From Adiantum capillus-veneris (taxonomy: Eukaryota; Streptophyta; Polypodiopsida; Polypodiales; Pteridaceae): 64,000 nt of DNA. Below the pieces are notes generated by a model. The model was not told the DNA's origin, made no database searches, and saw nothing but the letters and a program-made list of their open reading frames with translations. Positions 44,072 to 53,757 of the stretch are shown here, piece after piece; within the stretch, counting starts at the first letter, position 1; each line of letters opens with the position of its first letter. The stretch lies in NCBI GenBank assembly GCA_014529385.2, contig CM043969.1, positions 21,453,946 to 21,517,945 on the forward strand. Reading direction: 5' to 3'. The position numbers were made by a program, and so were the translations under genes.

Positions 44072-44870
44072 GTGCCTATGAGAGATGATGCAAAACCAAG
44101 CAGACAAAGGCCATACACATATAATAAAACATTTTCTAGGAAGATCAAAGAAGAGATTGAAAAGCTAAAGAAAGACGAATTCATTTATGAAATTGAACAC
44201 ACAAATTGGGTGTCTCAAATTGTGATAGTACCCAAGAAAAATGGAAAATTAAGAGTGTGTGTCAATCTCAAGAAGTGAATACAGCTACAATTAGAGACAA
44301 CTTTCCTCTTTCAATCACTGAGCATGTTTTAGAACGGATTGCAAGAAAAGAAGCTTACAGCTTTTCAGATGGATTTTTGGGATACAATCAACTTTTAGTT
44401 GACCCTAAAGATCAACATAAAACTGCCTTTGCAACTGAATGGGGTATTTTTGCCTGTCGGGTTATGCCTTTTGGGTTAACTAATGCTCCAACCACCTTTC
44501 AAAGATTGATGAGCCATGCTTTTAAGGAATACCTTCCGAATTTCTTGGAAGTATATATGGATGATTTATGTGTACATTCATCAATCCAGGCTGATCATTT
44601 TGAACATCTCAAAAAGTGATTCGAAAAATGTAGACTTTATAAAATTTGCTTAAATCTTGAAAAGTGCACATTTATGGAAAGACAAGGAAAAATTCTTGAA
44701 CATATAATGTTTAAAATTGGCATAGCTATTGATATGGAAAAAATTCATGTTATTGCTGATTTTCCTAGATCGACAACAGTCAAAGGGATTCAAGCTTTCA
44801 TGGGACAATGAGGGTATTACACACAATTCATTTACATGTACATAATAATTGCAAAACCCATTACAAATGA
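44072..44870 (+). pseudogene. Gyp-4 reverse transcriptase, truncated
   Basis: 44072-44278 holds PMRDDAKPSRQRPYTYN and IVPKKNGKLRVCVNLKK. After a frameshift, 44206-44619 holds DGFLGYNQL, FACRVMPFGLTNAPTTFQRL and the catalytic YMDD. After a stop the thumb and connection (IQAFMG..GYY..F) can be followed to about 44870. RNase H and integrase are missing, so the element is broken off at this point. Confidence 0.88.
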
Positions 44871-44871
44871 T

Positions 44872-44966
44872 GTTTATAACCATAACCGCGCATTTCATAA
44901 CTCGCAAAAGATAAGACTTTGGTACGAAACTTGAGTTATGTTGTGTTGTTGACCCAGCGGTCAACA
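44872..44966 (-). repeat. probable start of a minus-strand 3' LTR
   Basis: On the minus strand TGTTGACCGC follows a polypurine tract directly, as a 3' LTR should begin. The sequence runs left into the broken end of Gyp-4. The partner LTR is not in the window, and the left limit is a guess from where reverse-transcriptase homology ends. Confidence 0.45.
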
Positions 44967-44981
44967 CTCCCCCCTTCCGCG
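44967..44981 (-). other. probable polypurine tract (minus strand)
   Basis: Minus strand CGCGGAAGGGGGGAG abuts TGTTGACC. A similar GGAAGGGGGGAG-TGTT junction occurs on the plus strand at 59881-59896. It may be the 3' end of the element to which Gyp-5 belongs. Confidence 0.5.
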
Positions 44982-44983
44982 TT

Positions 44984-46750
44984 CATGTCGTCCCCGACAT
45001 GACCTGATTGTCGATGGCGATGTGGTCTTTGCTGTCGTTTTGGCTTCATCTGTTGCACTGCTTCTAACTTTGTCGAACCACAACAAGAACTATGATCCAT
45101 TAGAGCGGACATCTATCATCATAACCATTCATCTTTTGAGATCCTCTGATTACTTTTATGTATTTTCTTCTTCATTGGGGACTTCTTTGTTCCTGTGCAA
45201 TCATGTTGTTAGTGTTGTCTGCAGCTTTGTCATTGTAGGCCATTCTTCGACTCGCCATTGAGGAGAAGTATGCTATGATCTGAAATTGGTGCTCCAATTC
45301 ATTTGTCAATCGATTTGAGCAGCATTTCCTTATTGTTGATGTAGAAGGAATATGTACAAGAGGATGGTGATAGGTGTATTTAGATTAGGGTCTAAAACCT
45401 GGATGACCAAAGGGAAAAAAACCCGATGGGAGAAAAAATGCCTTTGGTATACGCTCTTATTGGAGTTGAGCAGTTGAACGTGAAGTACATGTTCATGAAA
45501 GGTGAGTGCTTGAGTGAAACACGGAAAGAGTGCCTGATGCAAGTGCCAATTATGGGACACTCTATATGCATATGAGAAATTTGTCAACAAAAGCATGAAA
45601 TGTGAAAGAAGGAGATGATGGGTGTTTCGAGGAATAAATGTAGCACATGTGACATCAAAAGATGTCTCAATAGCTTCCACCTTTCCAAGAAGGGTTGTCG
45701 ATGTAGAATTTTCTCCACTCGTATCTCACTGTGCTCAGTATGTGAGTGTCTTTTGGACCTTCTCCTTCACTTCACCAGACTTAAGTACTTAGACTTCGAC
45801 TCTTTTGCTCACCTATACCAGCATGAGCGACACAACGTAAATATGCTCAACTCTTCCAGCTTGAGCAGTACCTAGAATAACGAAGAGGCTTAGACCACAG
45901 AGAATATTACTTGAAGCTTTGGGACCAACACCTCACTCATTTTGTGGCTTAGCTACTCGACTCTGACTTTTGTGACTTGTCGGTTGCCTGTTGACACTGC
46001 TTTGTGACAAGTTCTTTGGCTGTTGTAGTGGCTGCTAAGACATACTTCATGAAGTTTCATCGTTTCCCTGTACCTTCTTTTCTTTGTAGTGCTCAGGCCT
46101 CTCGTCAGTTTTTTCTTCATGTGGATTATGGAATTTTTTTATTTTTTCTTAATAATAAACAAAGAAAATCTTTAAAAAAACTTAACAAAAGAAAAATCAT
46201 TCAAATAGAAATCTAAATGCTATGTACACTATACACATGTCCCTAGGGGCTCATATATGGATTTTGTCCCCATACTCCTCTGTAACACTACTATGAGGGC
46301 ATATACTCTAAATTTCGTCAAACATTATCACAATAAAACACAAAAATTCAACGCCTCTCACAAAACATTGCCCTCTAATAGTCATAATGTTAGGTCCGCA
46401 TTCAGAATGCCTCCCCCCTTCCTATTTGGAGTCATCCTTTACGACAGGGTATCGCAAAGGGTATGTGTTGTGCATGGGCAATTAAAAGTTGTGCCTATGC
46501 AAGCCTTGTAATGTAGCCCTATTATGCATACACAGTCAATGCATGGAAAAGATTTATGTTGTGCAAGATGTGGATATAAGCAATTTGCTTATTGGCATTT
46601 GTTGGCGAGGCTTCCTATTCTAAGCAATGTAATGGTCTTTGAAGCTCCTGTATCGTTGCTTGATTGAAGCGACTTGCTCTCTTCTAACTGTACTGTAATT
46701 GTAGGAAGAATTGTACGAATTCAAGCAGCGATGCACTGACATCAGTTTTG
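44984..46750. other. unassigned DNA
   Basis: No gene recognised. Reading frames here (for example minus 45330-45680) have no recognisable motif. If Gyp-5 and the polypurine tract at 44967 belong together, this would be the 3' non-coding part of that element. Confidence 0.45.
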
Positions 46751-46754
46751 TTGT

Positions 46755-47945
46755 TCTTCTTTGGGACCCAATTCTTTGCGATTATTGACTGTTTTGTTGC
46801 TGACGCTCGTTTGGGAACCCATACTTGCCCGTGCTTAATTTATGTTTGAAGAGAATTCTTTGGGATCCACCTTTTTGTTGTGTGAGTCGACAGTGGTCTT
46901 TGCTTCAGCCCTTGTACGCTTGGTTGGGGACGGGATTTAGGCTTTGAAAGTTAATACTGTGGTTGTTTTGGAATCCAAATGAATTCCTGACTTTTTTGTG
47001 CTTGAATCAACTTCTTTGGAGCCCAAACCTGAGTTGTGAAAGCTTGCGACTTTGTGATATTCTTACCCGTTCGTGCATGCTTTCCTTGTTTTTGTTTTGG
47101 TGTTGGATCTTGTGATTCTTCATTAGAGATCTTTGTCTTCTTGATCCATATCTGTTTTTGGCCGATCTGGATTTTTGGTATCCAGATTGTCGAGCTTTTT
47201 GGCTTTGAATTTTTGGACCCTGTTCTTTTGACCTGTCATGGTTGTTGGGTGTTGAAGGGGTTGGTGATAGTGATGGCTTGAGTTGATGATAGGGGATGTT
47301 GTAAGATTCATCACTATCGCTACTATCCTCAGCAAGGTTGACTTCTTGTACTTTCCCTTGATTTTTTGGCTGGTAGTGGAAAGTTACTGTCTTTTTGCTT
47401 GTGGGTGGTAGTTTCTTGGAGGACTTTTCTAGCCCATTGATTAGAGCATTGTTAGCTCGTTGCTCTGGTCGTATTCCTACTAGCTGAGTCTTTGCATCCT
47501 TATTAGGAGCCATGTATGAGGATGCTTGTGGTGGCTGTGTCTTCACCGAGGACTTTGGAATCCACTTTTGATGCACTTTATTCGTGTAGCGATGACATTG
47601 ATTCCCGGGTCGTTGATCTTCTTGAAGCTCTAAGTGTTCTACAGAGTCATAGAAATCGTCATTTTCTTCATCTTTTGATTCTCCACATTTCTTTGTTTGC
47701 TCCTTATTTCGAGAGCTTGTTGATGTCTGGATCTCTTTGATTACACTCACTGCAAAATAAGGAACGACACCATAGCCATTTTCATCACAAAACTTTGTTG
47801 TGGGAGCATCCTCCATGGCGCACACGTCCAGAGTAGCCAAGATGTGTTCCCATCCAAAAGGCTCTAACTCTTCTTCAGGAAATGGTTCTGGGATATAGTC
47901 CATATCCTCTATAACCCGCTCTAGGATACATTCCTCAAGTTTCAA
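46755..47945 (-). pseudogene. Gyp-5 W-x-P-K repeat protein (broken)
   Basis: The frame 47007-47945 begins with the post-protease segment (EECILERVIEDMDYIPEPF; ILATLDVC), then an acidic/Ser-rich region with KWIPKSS near 47560. Minus-strand translation further on, across frameshifts, shows a series of short Trp-centred motifs: IWIPK (about 47180), IWIKK (47145), VWAPK (47020), IWIPK (46973), RWIPK (46867), VWVPK (46817) and NWVPK (46765). Similar motifs occur four times in Gyp-6 at 59230-59560. No reverse transcriptase is found downstream. Function unknown. Confidence 0.6.
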
Positions 47946-47954
47946 GCTACCACA

Positions 47955-48313
47955 TTATAAAGCTCCACACATCCACGGTTCTTTAGGCTTACCTAACCAA
48001 GCTAGAAGTTCTGATCCTGCTACTGTGGCGGAATCAAACTCCTCAATCGGTGTTCTTGTCACATCCCTATAGCTATGGTCCCTCAAGTTTATCTTTGTTA
48101 TGGTTTCCATATGTCTCAAGTATATATGGTCATAACCCCAATCTTGGACCATTTTCAATTGTCGTATGAATGGTCTTCCCAGAATGATGTCATAGTTGTT
48201 CTTCTTGCCAAAGTCAACAATAGCAAAAGTGTGTTCATATTCAATGCCACAAGAAGTAACAAGTACTTTTTCTAGCAGTCCTAGGGGCTTTTCCTTATGT
48301 CCGTCTGCAACCT
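47955..48313 (-). pseudogene. Gyp-5 protease C-terminal half
   Basis: Minus-strand translation gives SCGIEYEHTFAIVDFGKKNN, IILGRPFIRQ, MVQDWGYDHIYL and DHSYRDVTRTP. This matches Gyp-4 (42640-42860) and the Gyp-6 protease (54700-54850). The active-site half is absent: homology stops at about 48313, where palindrome-bearing DNA begins. Confidence 0.8.
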
Positions 48314-48328
48314 AAAAATGGCCTTGAG

Positions 48329-48352
48329 ACATCCTACGCGTAGGATGTCTTT
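48329..48352. repeat. perfect 24-bp palindrome, copy 1
   Basis: AGACATCCTACG followed at once by its own reverse complement. There is no spacer. Confidence 0.95.
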
Positions 48353-48451
48353 TTGCTCAGAATGACTTGAAATTTTCACCCCAGCTTCTCCTTGATGTGC
48401 TGATCACAGTGGTGTGCTCATAGGTTGGTTTGGAGTCCTAAATCAAGCTGA

Positions 48452-48475
48452 AGACATCCTACGCGTAGGATGTCT
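48452..48475. repeat. perfect 24-bp palindrome, copy 2
   Basis: Identical to copy 1 over all 24 bases; the flanks differ. Confidence 0.95.
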
Positions 48476-48608
48476 AACTGCTCATATTTTGTCCAAACTT
48501 GATCCCAAGATTCTCCTAGTGCTCAGCAACCCAATGGTATACTCAAAATTGAATTTGGATGCCAGTAGGTCAAGATTTGGGCTGCATAAGCTTCTAGTGC
48601 ACTCCAAG

Positions 48609-48620
48609 AGTAGGATGTCT
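48609..48620. repeat. palindrome half site
   Basis: AGTAGGATGTCT matches the right half; the left half has decayed. Confidence 0.7.
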
Positions 48621-48756
48621 GACAATTCTTGTCTTTGCTTAGTAAATAGGCCAAACAAGGTCCAAATTTACTTTTGAAAAAAGTTCAGGAATCCTTGAGA
48701 CACTTAGAACCTCCCTATATGGCCAAAGTAGAATTTTGACCACTTTATGACCCTGG

Positions 48757-48780
48757 AGACATCCTACGTGTAGGATGTCT
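48757..48780. repeat. 24-bp palindrome, copy 3 (one mismatch)
   Basis: The central CGCG reads CGTG; otherwise identical. Confidence 0.93.
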
Positions 48781-49240
48781 TTTTGCTCTGTTTCAGCTCA
48801 AACTTGCACTGTAGCTTCCCCTTGATGTGCTAAACTCACAACTATTTTTACTTTTTGATTCTGATACCTATAGGTTGGTCAAATGATCAAGAATCTGTTC
48901 CAAAAGCCTGATGTCCGTTTTGATGAATTCACCAGTCAAATCAACTCCACATTGAACCAAATTTGCCTAGGAGGCTTATCTAAGGCTATATGACAGCATG
49001 GTATGGTCACAGTAGAATTTTGGTCTCAAAATCATGCAGGAGTTTTAACCCTCGTGGCTCACGGACACCCTATCTCCTACGACGGACGCCGTATTATTTA
49101 TTTAGTAGAGTCAGGCACCGGGCTTGTCGGTCCAATAGGAAAAGGGTAGAGTGATCGTCGATGAGAGGCGCACTCTAACTAGAACACACAAGGGTTAGTT
49201 GGCTAAGCATGGGTGCCCAAAATGTGAATGGGGCGAGCTC

Positions 49241-49249
49241 ATATAAAAG
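49241..49249 (+). promoter_or_regulatory. TATA box in Gyp-6 5' LTR
   Basis: ATATAAAAG lies about 200 bp into the LTR. It is conserved at 62017-62025 in the 3' LTR. Confidence 0.7.
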
Positions 49250-49341
49250 TCACCTAAACCTAAAATTGACCTATTCTCTCAGTGTGCAATAGAAGAAGTG
49301 CTCTTGCCCTATCTCCATCCCCATCTCTATTGTGTGCTCAC

Positions 49342-49344
<3 letters not shown>

Positions 49345-49378
<34 letters not shown>

Positions 49379-49423
49379 TGCTTGAGGGAGAGAGGGAGAG
49401 AGAGTGTGTGTGTGTGTGTGTGA
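49345..49423. repeat. two GT microsatellites in Gyp-6 5' LTR
   Basis: GT runs at about 49345-49375 and 49404-49422 are separated by a GAGAG-rich spacer. The 3' LTR has shorter runs at about 62119-62135 and 62161-62174. Frames through these runs encode Cys-Val or His-Thr repeats and are not genes. Confidence 0.93.
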
Positions 49424-49659
49424 TCGAGCATTGCGACGGCACCTGCGGCGGTGAGGCGGTTGACCGCAGTACAGTGGCGGCTCCCTCTTCTTTGCGGCGA
49501 GGAATCCTTCACGGCAATAAGCACAGGGAGGTGAGTGACATACCCCTGCTCTCTGTGAGCTTGCTAGGCCTGCTAGTTGTGTGCTTGCAGCCTTCGTGGC
49601 TCGCACACGGTGCTCGACAAGTCCCTAGCTCCGGCACGTGCGGAAGACGCGCACATTTT

Positions 49660-49677
49660 TGGCACCATTGCCGGGGA
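49660..49677 (+). other. primer-binding site of Gyp-6, tRNA-Asp type
   Basis: TGGCACCATTGCCGGGGA lies four bases after the LTR end. It differs at two positions from TGGCGCCGTTGCCGGGGA, the complement of the plant tRNA-Asp 3' end that is known as the primer site of many Athila/Tat elements. Confidence 0.85.
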
Positions 49678-50667
49678 GTTGCCCTGCACCAAGCCCCGGG
49701 AAGCACTCTATGCTGCCCCATGGAGTCACTAAGCTTAAGTAGGAAGAAAGAGAGAGAAGCCTGGTGAGTGTGTGCGCAGATCTCGTGTAGATTTGCAAGA
49801 GTTTTGTGTTGTGGGTTAGTGTACGAAAGGTCTGTTTATTTGCACAGTCTATTACAATTTTGCTGCAGCTCACACAGTTCTATTTGAGCTCACAGCAAGT
49901 TTGCACATTTCGATTTCTGCTTATAGTTGGGTTCAGCACAGTCAATTCAGTTCAATTTCGGTATATCTACTTCAGTTTTGTTCTGCACAGTTGGAACGGC
50001 TCAAATCTGGGTTGCACGATCCTATTATCCGCACTTAGTTCAGCTCAGTGCGCAGCAGTTTCATGGCCCATAGATCAGCACGTTTTCGTCAACAAAAACA
50101 GAAAAAAAAAGCAACTGTTAAAATAAATTAAAAAAAAAAATTGGGTGAGGTTTCATGCGCAAGGATCTCTTGTGAGGGGAATATTTATTTCCACACAAAA
50201 ATTAGTTGTAAGTTTGTCCCAAAAAGATAGATCGGGATCATGAGCATGAGCATGAGCTTGGTCTTGGTCTTGGTCTTATGACATACATTAAATGCTATTC
50301 ACTATATATAGACTAGTGCTCAAGTGAAAGGAGAAAGCATGTGGGGCAAAGCCTTCACCTTTCCCTCCACAAGTCACCCTTCAACTTTCTATTTTAAGCC
50401 ATGTGCCCAAGTAGAAACTAGGAGAAATTTATTGTTTTAGGGACTTTGGGAGCTTCCAATAGTCAAACAGTGTTCTGCAAAGTGCGCCTAGATCTTCTAA
50501 GCGATACGCTCGTTTCAAGCTATCACACGTCCCAATCCGTTTTTCGAACCTCAAAAAACATAAAAAACAAGAAAAAATCAAGTAGAAAACGGGGTGTAAA
50601 ACACCCACAAAACAAAGCAAGTAACCTTTGAGGGTACTTGCCGACACTTGTAGGGCGCCCAAAGCAC
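49678..50667 (+). other. untranslated leader of Gyp-6
   Basis: About 1 kb between primer-binding site and gag with no supported gene. It contains short tandem repeats near 50238-50278 (GAGCAT then GGTCTT, about three each), an A-rich run near 50100-50140 and a TATATATA at 50303 of uncertain meaning. Confidence 0.6.
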
Positions 50668-52718
50668 ATGTATCTACGCTCTGGTCGTGTGCTAGAGTCC
50701 GAACAACTAGCTAGTGCTTCAATTTACGGGGGTACTCCCCATCCTTCCACGCTAGGGTCTAGGCCCTCGACGGGGACCCAAGGTAGTGCAACCCAAGACC
50801 CAAAAATAGCGGCTAGCGACTCTTCCTCTGACTACGTTATTATGGAAGAGCATCTTACACAAAGTCCTGGGGAAACAAATGAAACCGTACCTAGCTGGGC
50901 CCAACAACCTGGAACTAGTGTTTTTTAGCCGTTTGATGGAAACTTTTAGTAGAGCTACGCGCTCTGAACATGCGGCTAGTGAAGTAAATGAAGGGGGTGG
51001 GGAAGTAGAATCACCATTCACATCTTCTGTAGACCCCACACTCCCTCAGAGTGTCCACGTGGACATTCTACCTACCTCATTTAATGAGGGCCCTACCGAG
51101 CTACCACCTTCCAAAGTCGCCTCTAAGGTAGCGGTGACTAAAAGTCAAAACACAGAAAGCAACATTGCATCCACTTCACGGCAAACCTCTAGTACACCAA
51201 GTTTAGACGGGGTATTTCTCAATGAAAATTGGGAATAGGACCTACACACGGAGACTTTGACCGACCTATACATGGGCTACACATACCATGTGGGTTGGTT
51301 AGAAGTTGTACAATCCACATCTAGTGCCACTAGTCTAGAGGAACAACAACACATGATCTGCAATGTCATCCATAGGATTATCCAGCGCGAGAGGCAAAAT
51401 CGAGGAATGAACATATCTTCGACGGGTCCTATGCAATTTTTAGACACGGGCAAAGGGAAACAACCCACTCTATCACAAATGGAGACTCCCCCAATGAGTC
51501 CCATATGTTGTTTCGCCAAGGGTCTCAGTGCAATCTGAGCCCACAAGTAATAGCTTTACTTTTCCAAGTCTAGCTCATCTTTCCCTTGATGACACCATGG
51601 ATACCATGCCTACCCCAATGATGGGCATGCCAAGAAACGCGCCATGGACCTCATTTGTTAGTAAAGCACTGTTACATGGTAGCTCAATACCTGCAACAGT
51701 ACCTACAAGTGTGTACCAATCATATGCACCTATGGGTTATCGCACTCATGTAGTCCCTACCCCTCCCATTGTTTCAACTACCTATGCTCCCCAACCACAA
51801 CACCCAAGTTCTTATTTCCATGGGACTATACCGGCTAGCATTAGCATGTCACATCCGACGTCTGTTATGCCTAGGTCCACACATATGAACTATGGACAAC
51901 CACATGGCACAACATCATACCCAATGTGGAACCCAATGGCTTCCTATGCGCCAGTCCCAATGCCAATACCTACTCCACATGTAGTCTCTGGAGCACCTCC
52001 ACCCATGGTACCTGCTCACTTAGGTGACTTGGCAACATTTTCTCAAGCTATTGGTCGATCTATCACTGAGAATATGCGTAACACGCCTGATAGGGAACCT
52101 AGAAGTAAGGCAGTACAAATAGCCAAGCTCACACAAAAATTTAGTGGAGACGGGGATGTGCGAAAGCATATCGAAGTGTTTGAACAAATATGTGATTCTC
52201 TAGGAGAACAGAATGACCTGCATAAGAGTAATGATTTAAGCCTAACCTTAAGTGGGAAGGTAGGGGATTGGTATAGAACCCTAAGGATGGAAGAAAAAAA
52301 CAAATACCCTACTCTTAAGAGACTGTTATTGAAAGAATACATACGAGAGGGAGGGCTTTGGGGTGTAGCCTCTCAGCTCCAAAAAGTCGAACGAGAGGAA
52401 GGAGAGTCGGTGAGAGACTTTATTAGTCGCTTAAAGCATTTGAATTCTCGTTGTAATCCAAATGAGCGCTTCAATAATAATCAATTGCTTGATAGATTCA
52501 TTAGGGGATTACGACATGAGGATATCTACAATGGCCTAGTCTTTAGAGGTATCACCACTTGGGAAGCAATCACCACCAATTCTATCCAATTGGTGGATAA
52601 TTTAATGATTCAAGGAGAAAGAGTGTCTGTTGAGCCTAAATCTTTTATCTCGCAAGCATCGGGGCATCAACCAATGACCCTAAAGCCTATGCTAAGGAGC
52701 CAAAGATATCTGAGATGA
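50668..52718 (+). pseudogene. gag: Gyp-6 gag
   Basis: Starts at ATG 50668 with MYLRSGRVLE, a motif common at the front of plant gypsy Gag proteins. Frames shift near 50900 and again near 51240 and 51530. The main part (51528-52718) has a Pro/Thr/Met-rich N-terminal 170 residues, then the capsid-like core: AKLTQKFSGDGDVRKHIEVF, GKVGDWYRTL, YPTLKRLLLKEYI, FISRLKHLNSRC and LLDRFIRGL. Gag would assemble particles and bind the genomic RNA. Confidence 0.8.
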
Positions 52719-53679
52719 CTTTAGCAGATCTCACCAAGGCTATTCAAGAGAGTCTTAGAGACAATCGTGCTCCGCAAAATAATCATATGTATCCAAGAAG
52801 GGAGCAACAATGGTGCTCAATATTCTATGGACCGCATAGTACCAGTGAGTGCCCTACTTTTAGAGTAAAATTCAATGGGAATTGCAATGCCTATGGAAGG
52901 TATGGTCATCAAGCTAAGGATTGCATAGTATTTAAGCGTGCGATGGCCAATAGACCAACCTTAGCATGGACAGACACACCTCGAGTGCCTGCATTGATGC
53001 CGGCCCCACCTCTTGAACAAACATCACAACACATGGTCCCTAGGGCCCAACATGTTGTCCAAAGAACACCCTTACAACCTCCAGTGCTAGGACCGCACCC
53101 ACCACATCCGAGAATCACTTCTGTGAATCAAGTGGGTTGTGAGTCATCTATTGCTTATTTGGAAGGCTGTGAGGAAGATATAGATCCTAATATTGCCTAT
53201 GGGATGGATGTGCTTGAAGAAAGTCCACAATACTACATGGAGGACTATTGGGGACATGTCAAACCTATATATCAAGTAGCTACTCTTGCTACAAGAGGCC
53301 AAAATATCAATTACACTGCCAAGAGACCACCTCTTCAATGCTATGAGTGTGGAGGTCCACATCGTGTAGCCGAGTGTCCTATTAGGCTACAAAAGAACGC
53401 CACACTAATGCAAACCAATCAAGCGAGCACGTCTACAATGCCAACACTCATGTGTAATCGATGCGGCATAGATCATTGATTGCCCAATGTCCAAATAATC
53501 CAAATGCACCGAAGATCACGCCATTAAACTTGATTGAAGTTACTGAGGAGCCATCACCAAGTACACCAGTGGTACCAGTAAACGTACTCACACGATCGAT
53601 GCTCCAAAAACAAAATTATATTCTTGAGGAAAGAGACATGGCATCAATTGCCCAATCTCAGAAAAAGAAGAAAACATGA
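52715..53679 (+). pseudogene. Gyp-6 nucleocapsid region with zinc knuckles
   Basis: Overlaps the capsid frame by a few bases in another phase, so a frameshift joins them. Two Cys/His clusters are visible: C-N-A-Y-G-R-Y-G-H-Q-A-K-D-C, with the second Cys lost to Tyr, and CYECGGPHRVAEC. A third partial one (CNRCGIDH) is cut by a stop at 53477; its continuation reads in the next phase (53461-53679, IAQCPNNPNAP). Confidence 0.75.
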
Positions 53680-53757
53680 AGAAAGAGATCGCAAAAAGCA
53701 GCGAAGTCAGACCCCGGTTCAAAGACCAACATAGGGATTGGTGACAACCCCGTATAT

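Larger units (their letters stand above)
48314..49042. repeat. palindrome-bearing repeat region, left part
   Basis: Non-coding DNA with three copies of a 24-bp palindrome (48329, 48452, 48757) and one half site (48609). Some flanking phrases recur in loose form (CTTGATGTGCT, TTTTTGCTC, CAACCCAATGGTAT), so this looks like a heavily diverged tandem family with a preserved core. Gyp-6 inserted at 49042; the region resumes at 62406. Confidence 0.75.
49043..49655 (+). repeat. 5' LTR of Gyp-6
   Basis: Begins TTTTAACCC where the 3' LTR has TGTTAACCC, so the terminal TG is mutated. It contains ATATAAAAG at 49241 and two GT arrays, and ends GCGCACA. It matches 61820-62405, apart from array lengths and scattered substitutions. 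Confidence 0.93.

Noticed and set aside
45330-45875. 116- and 86-residue frames as genes
   Set aside because: They lie in unassigned DNA on opposite strands, with no motif, start context or homology that I can recognise.
49271-49767. Frames with Cys-Val and His-Thr repeats in the Gyp-6 5' LTR, and the same near 62047-62356
   Set aside because: They are GT/CA arrays inside LTRs and are not conserved between the two LTRs.
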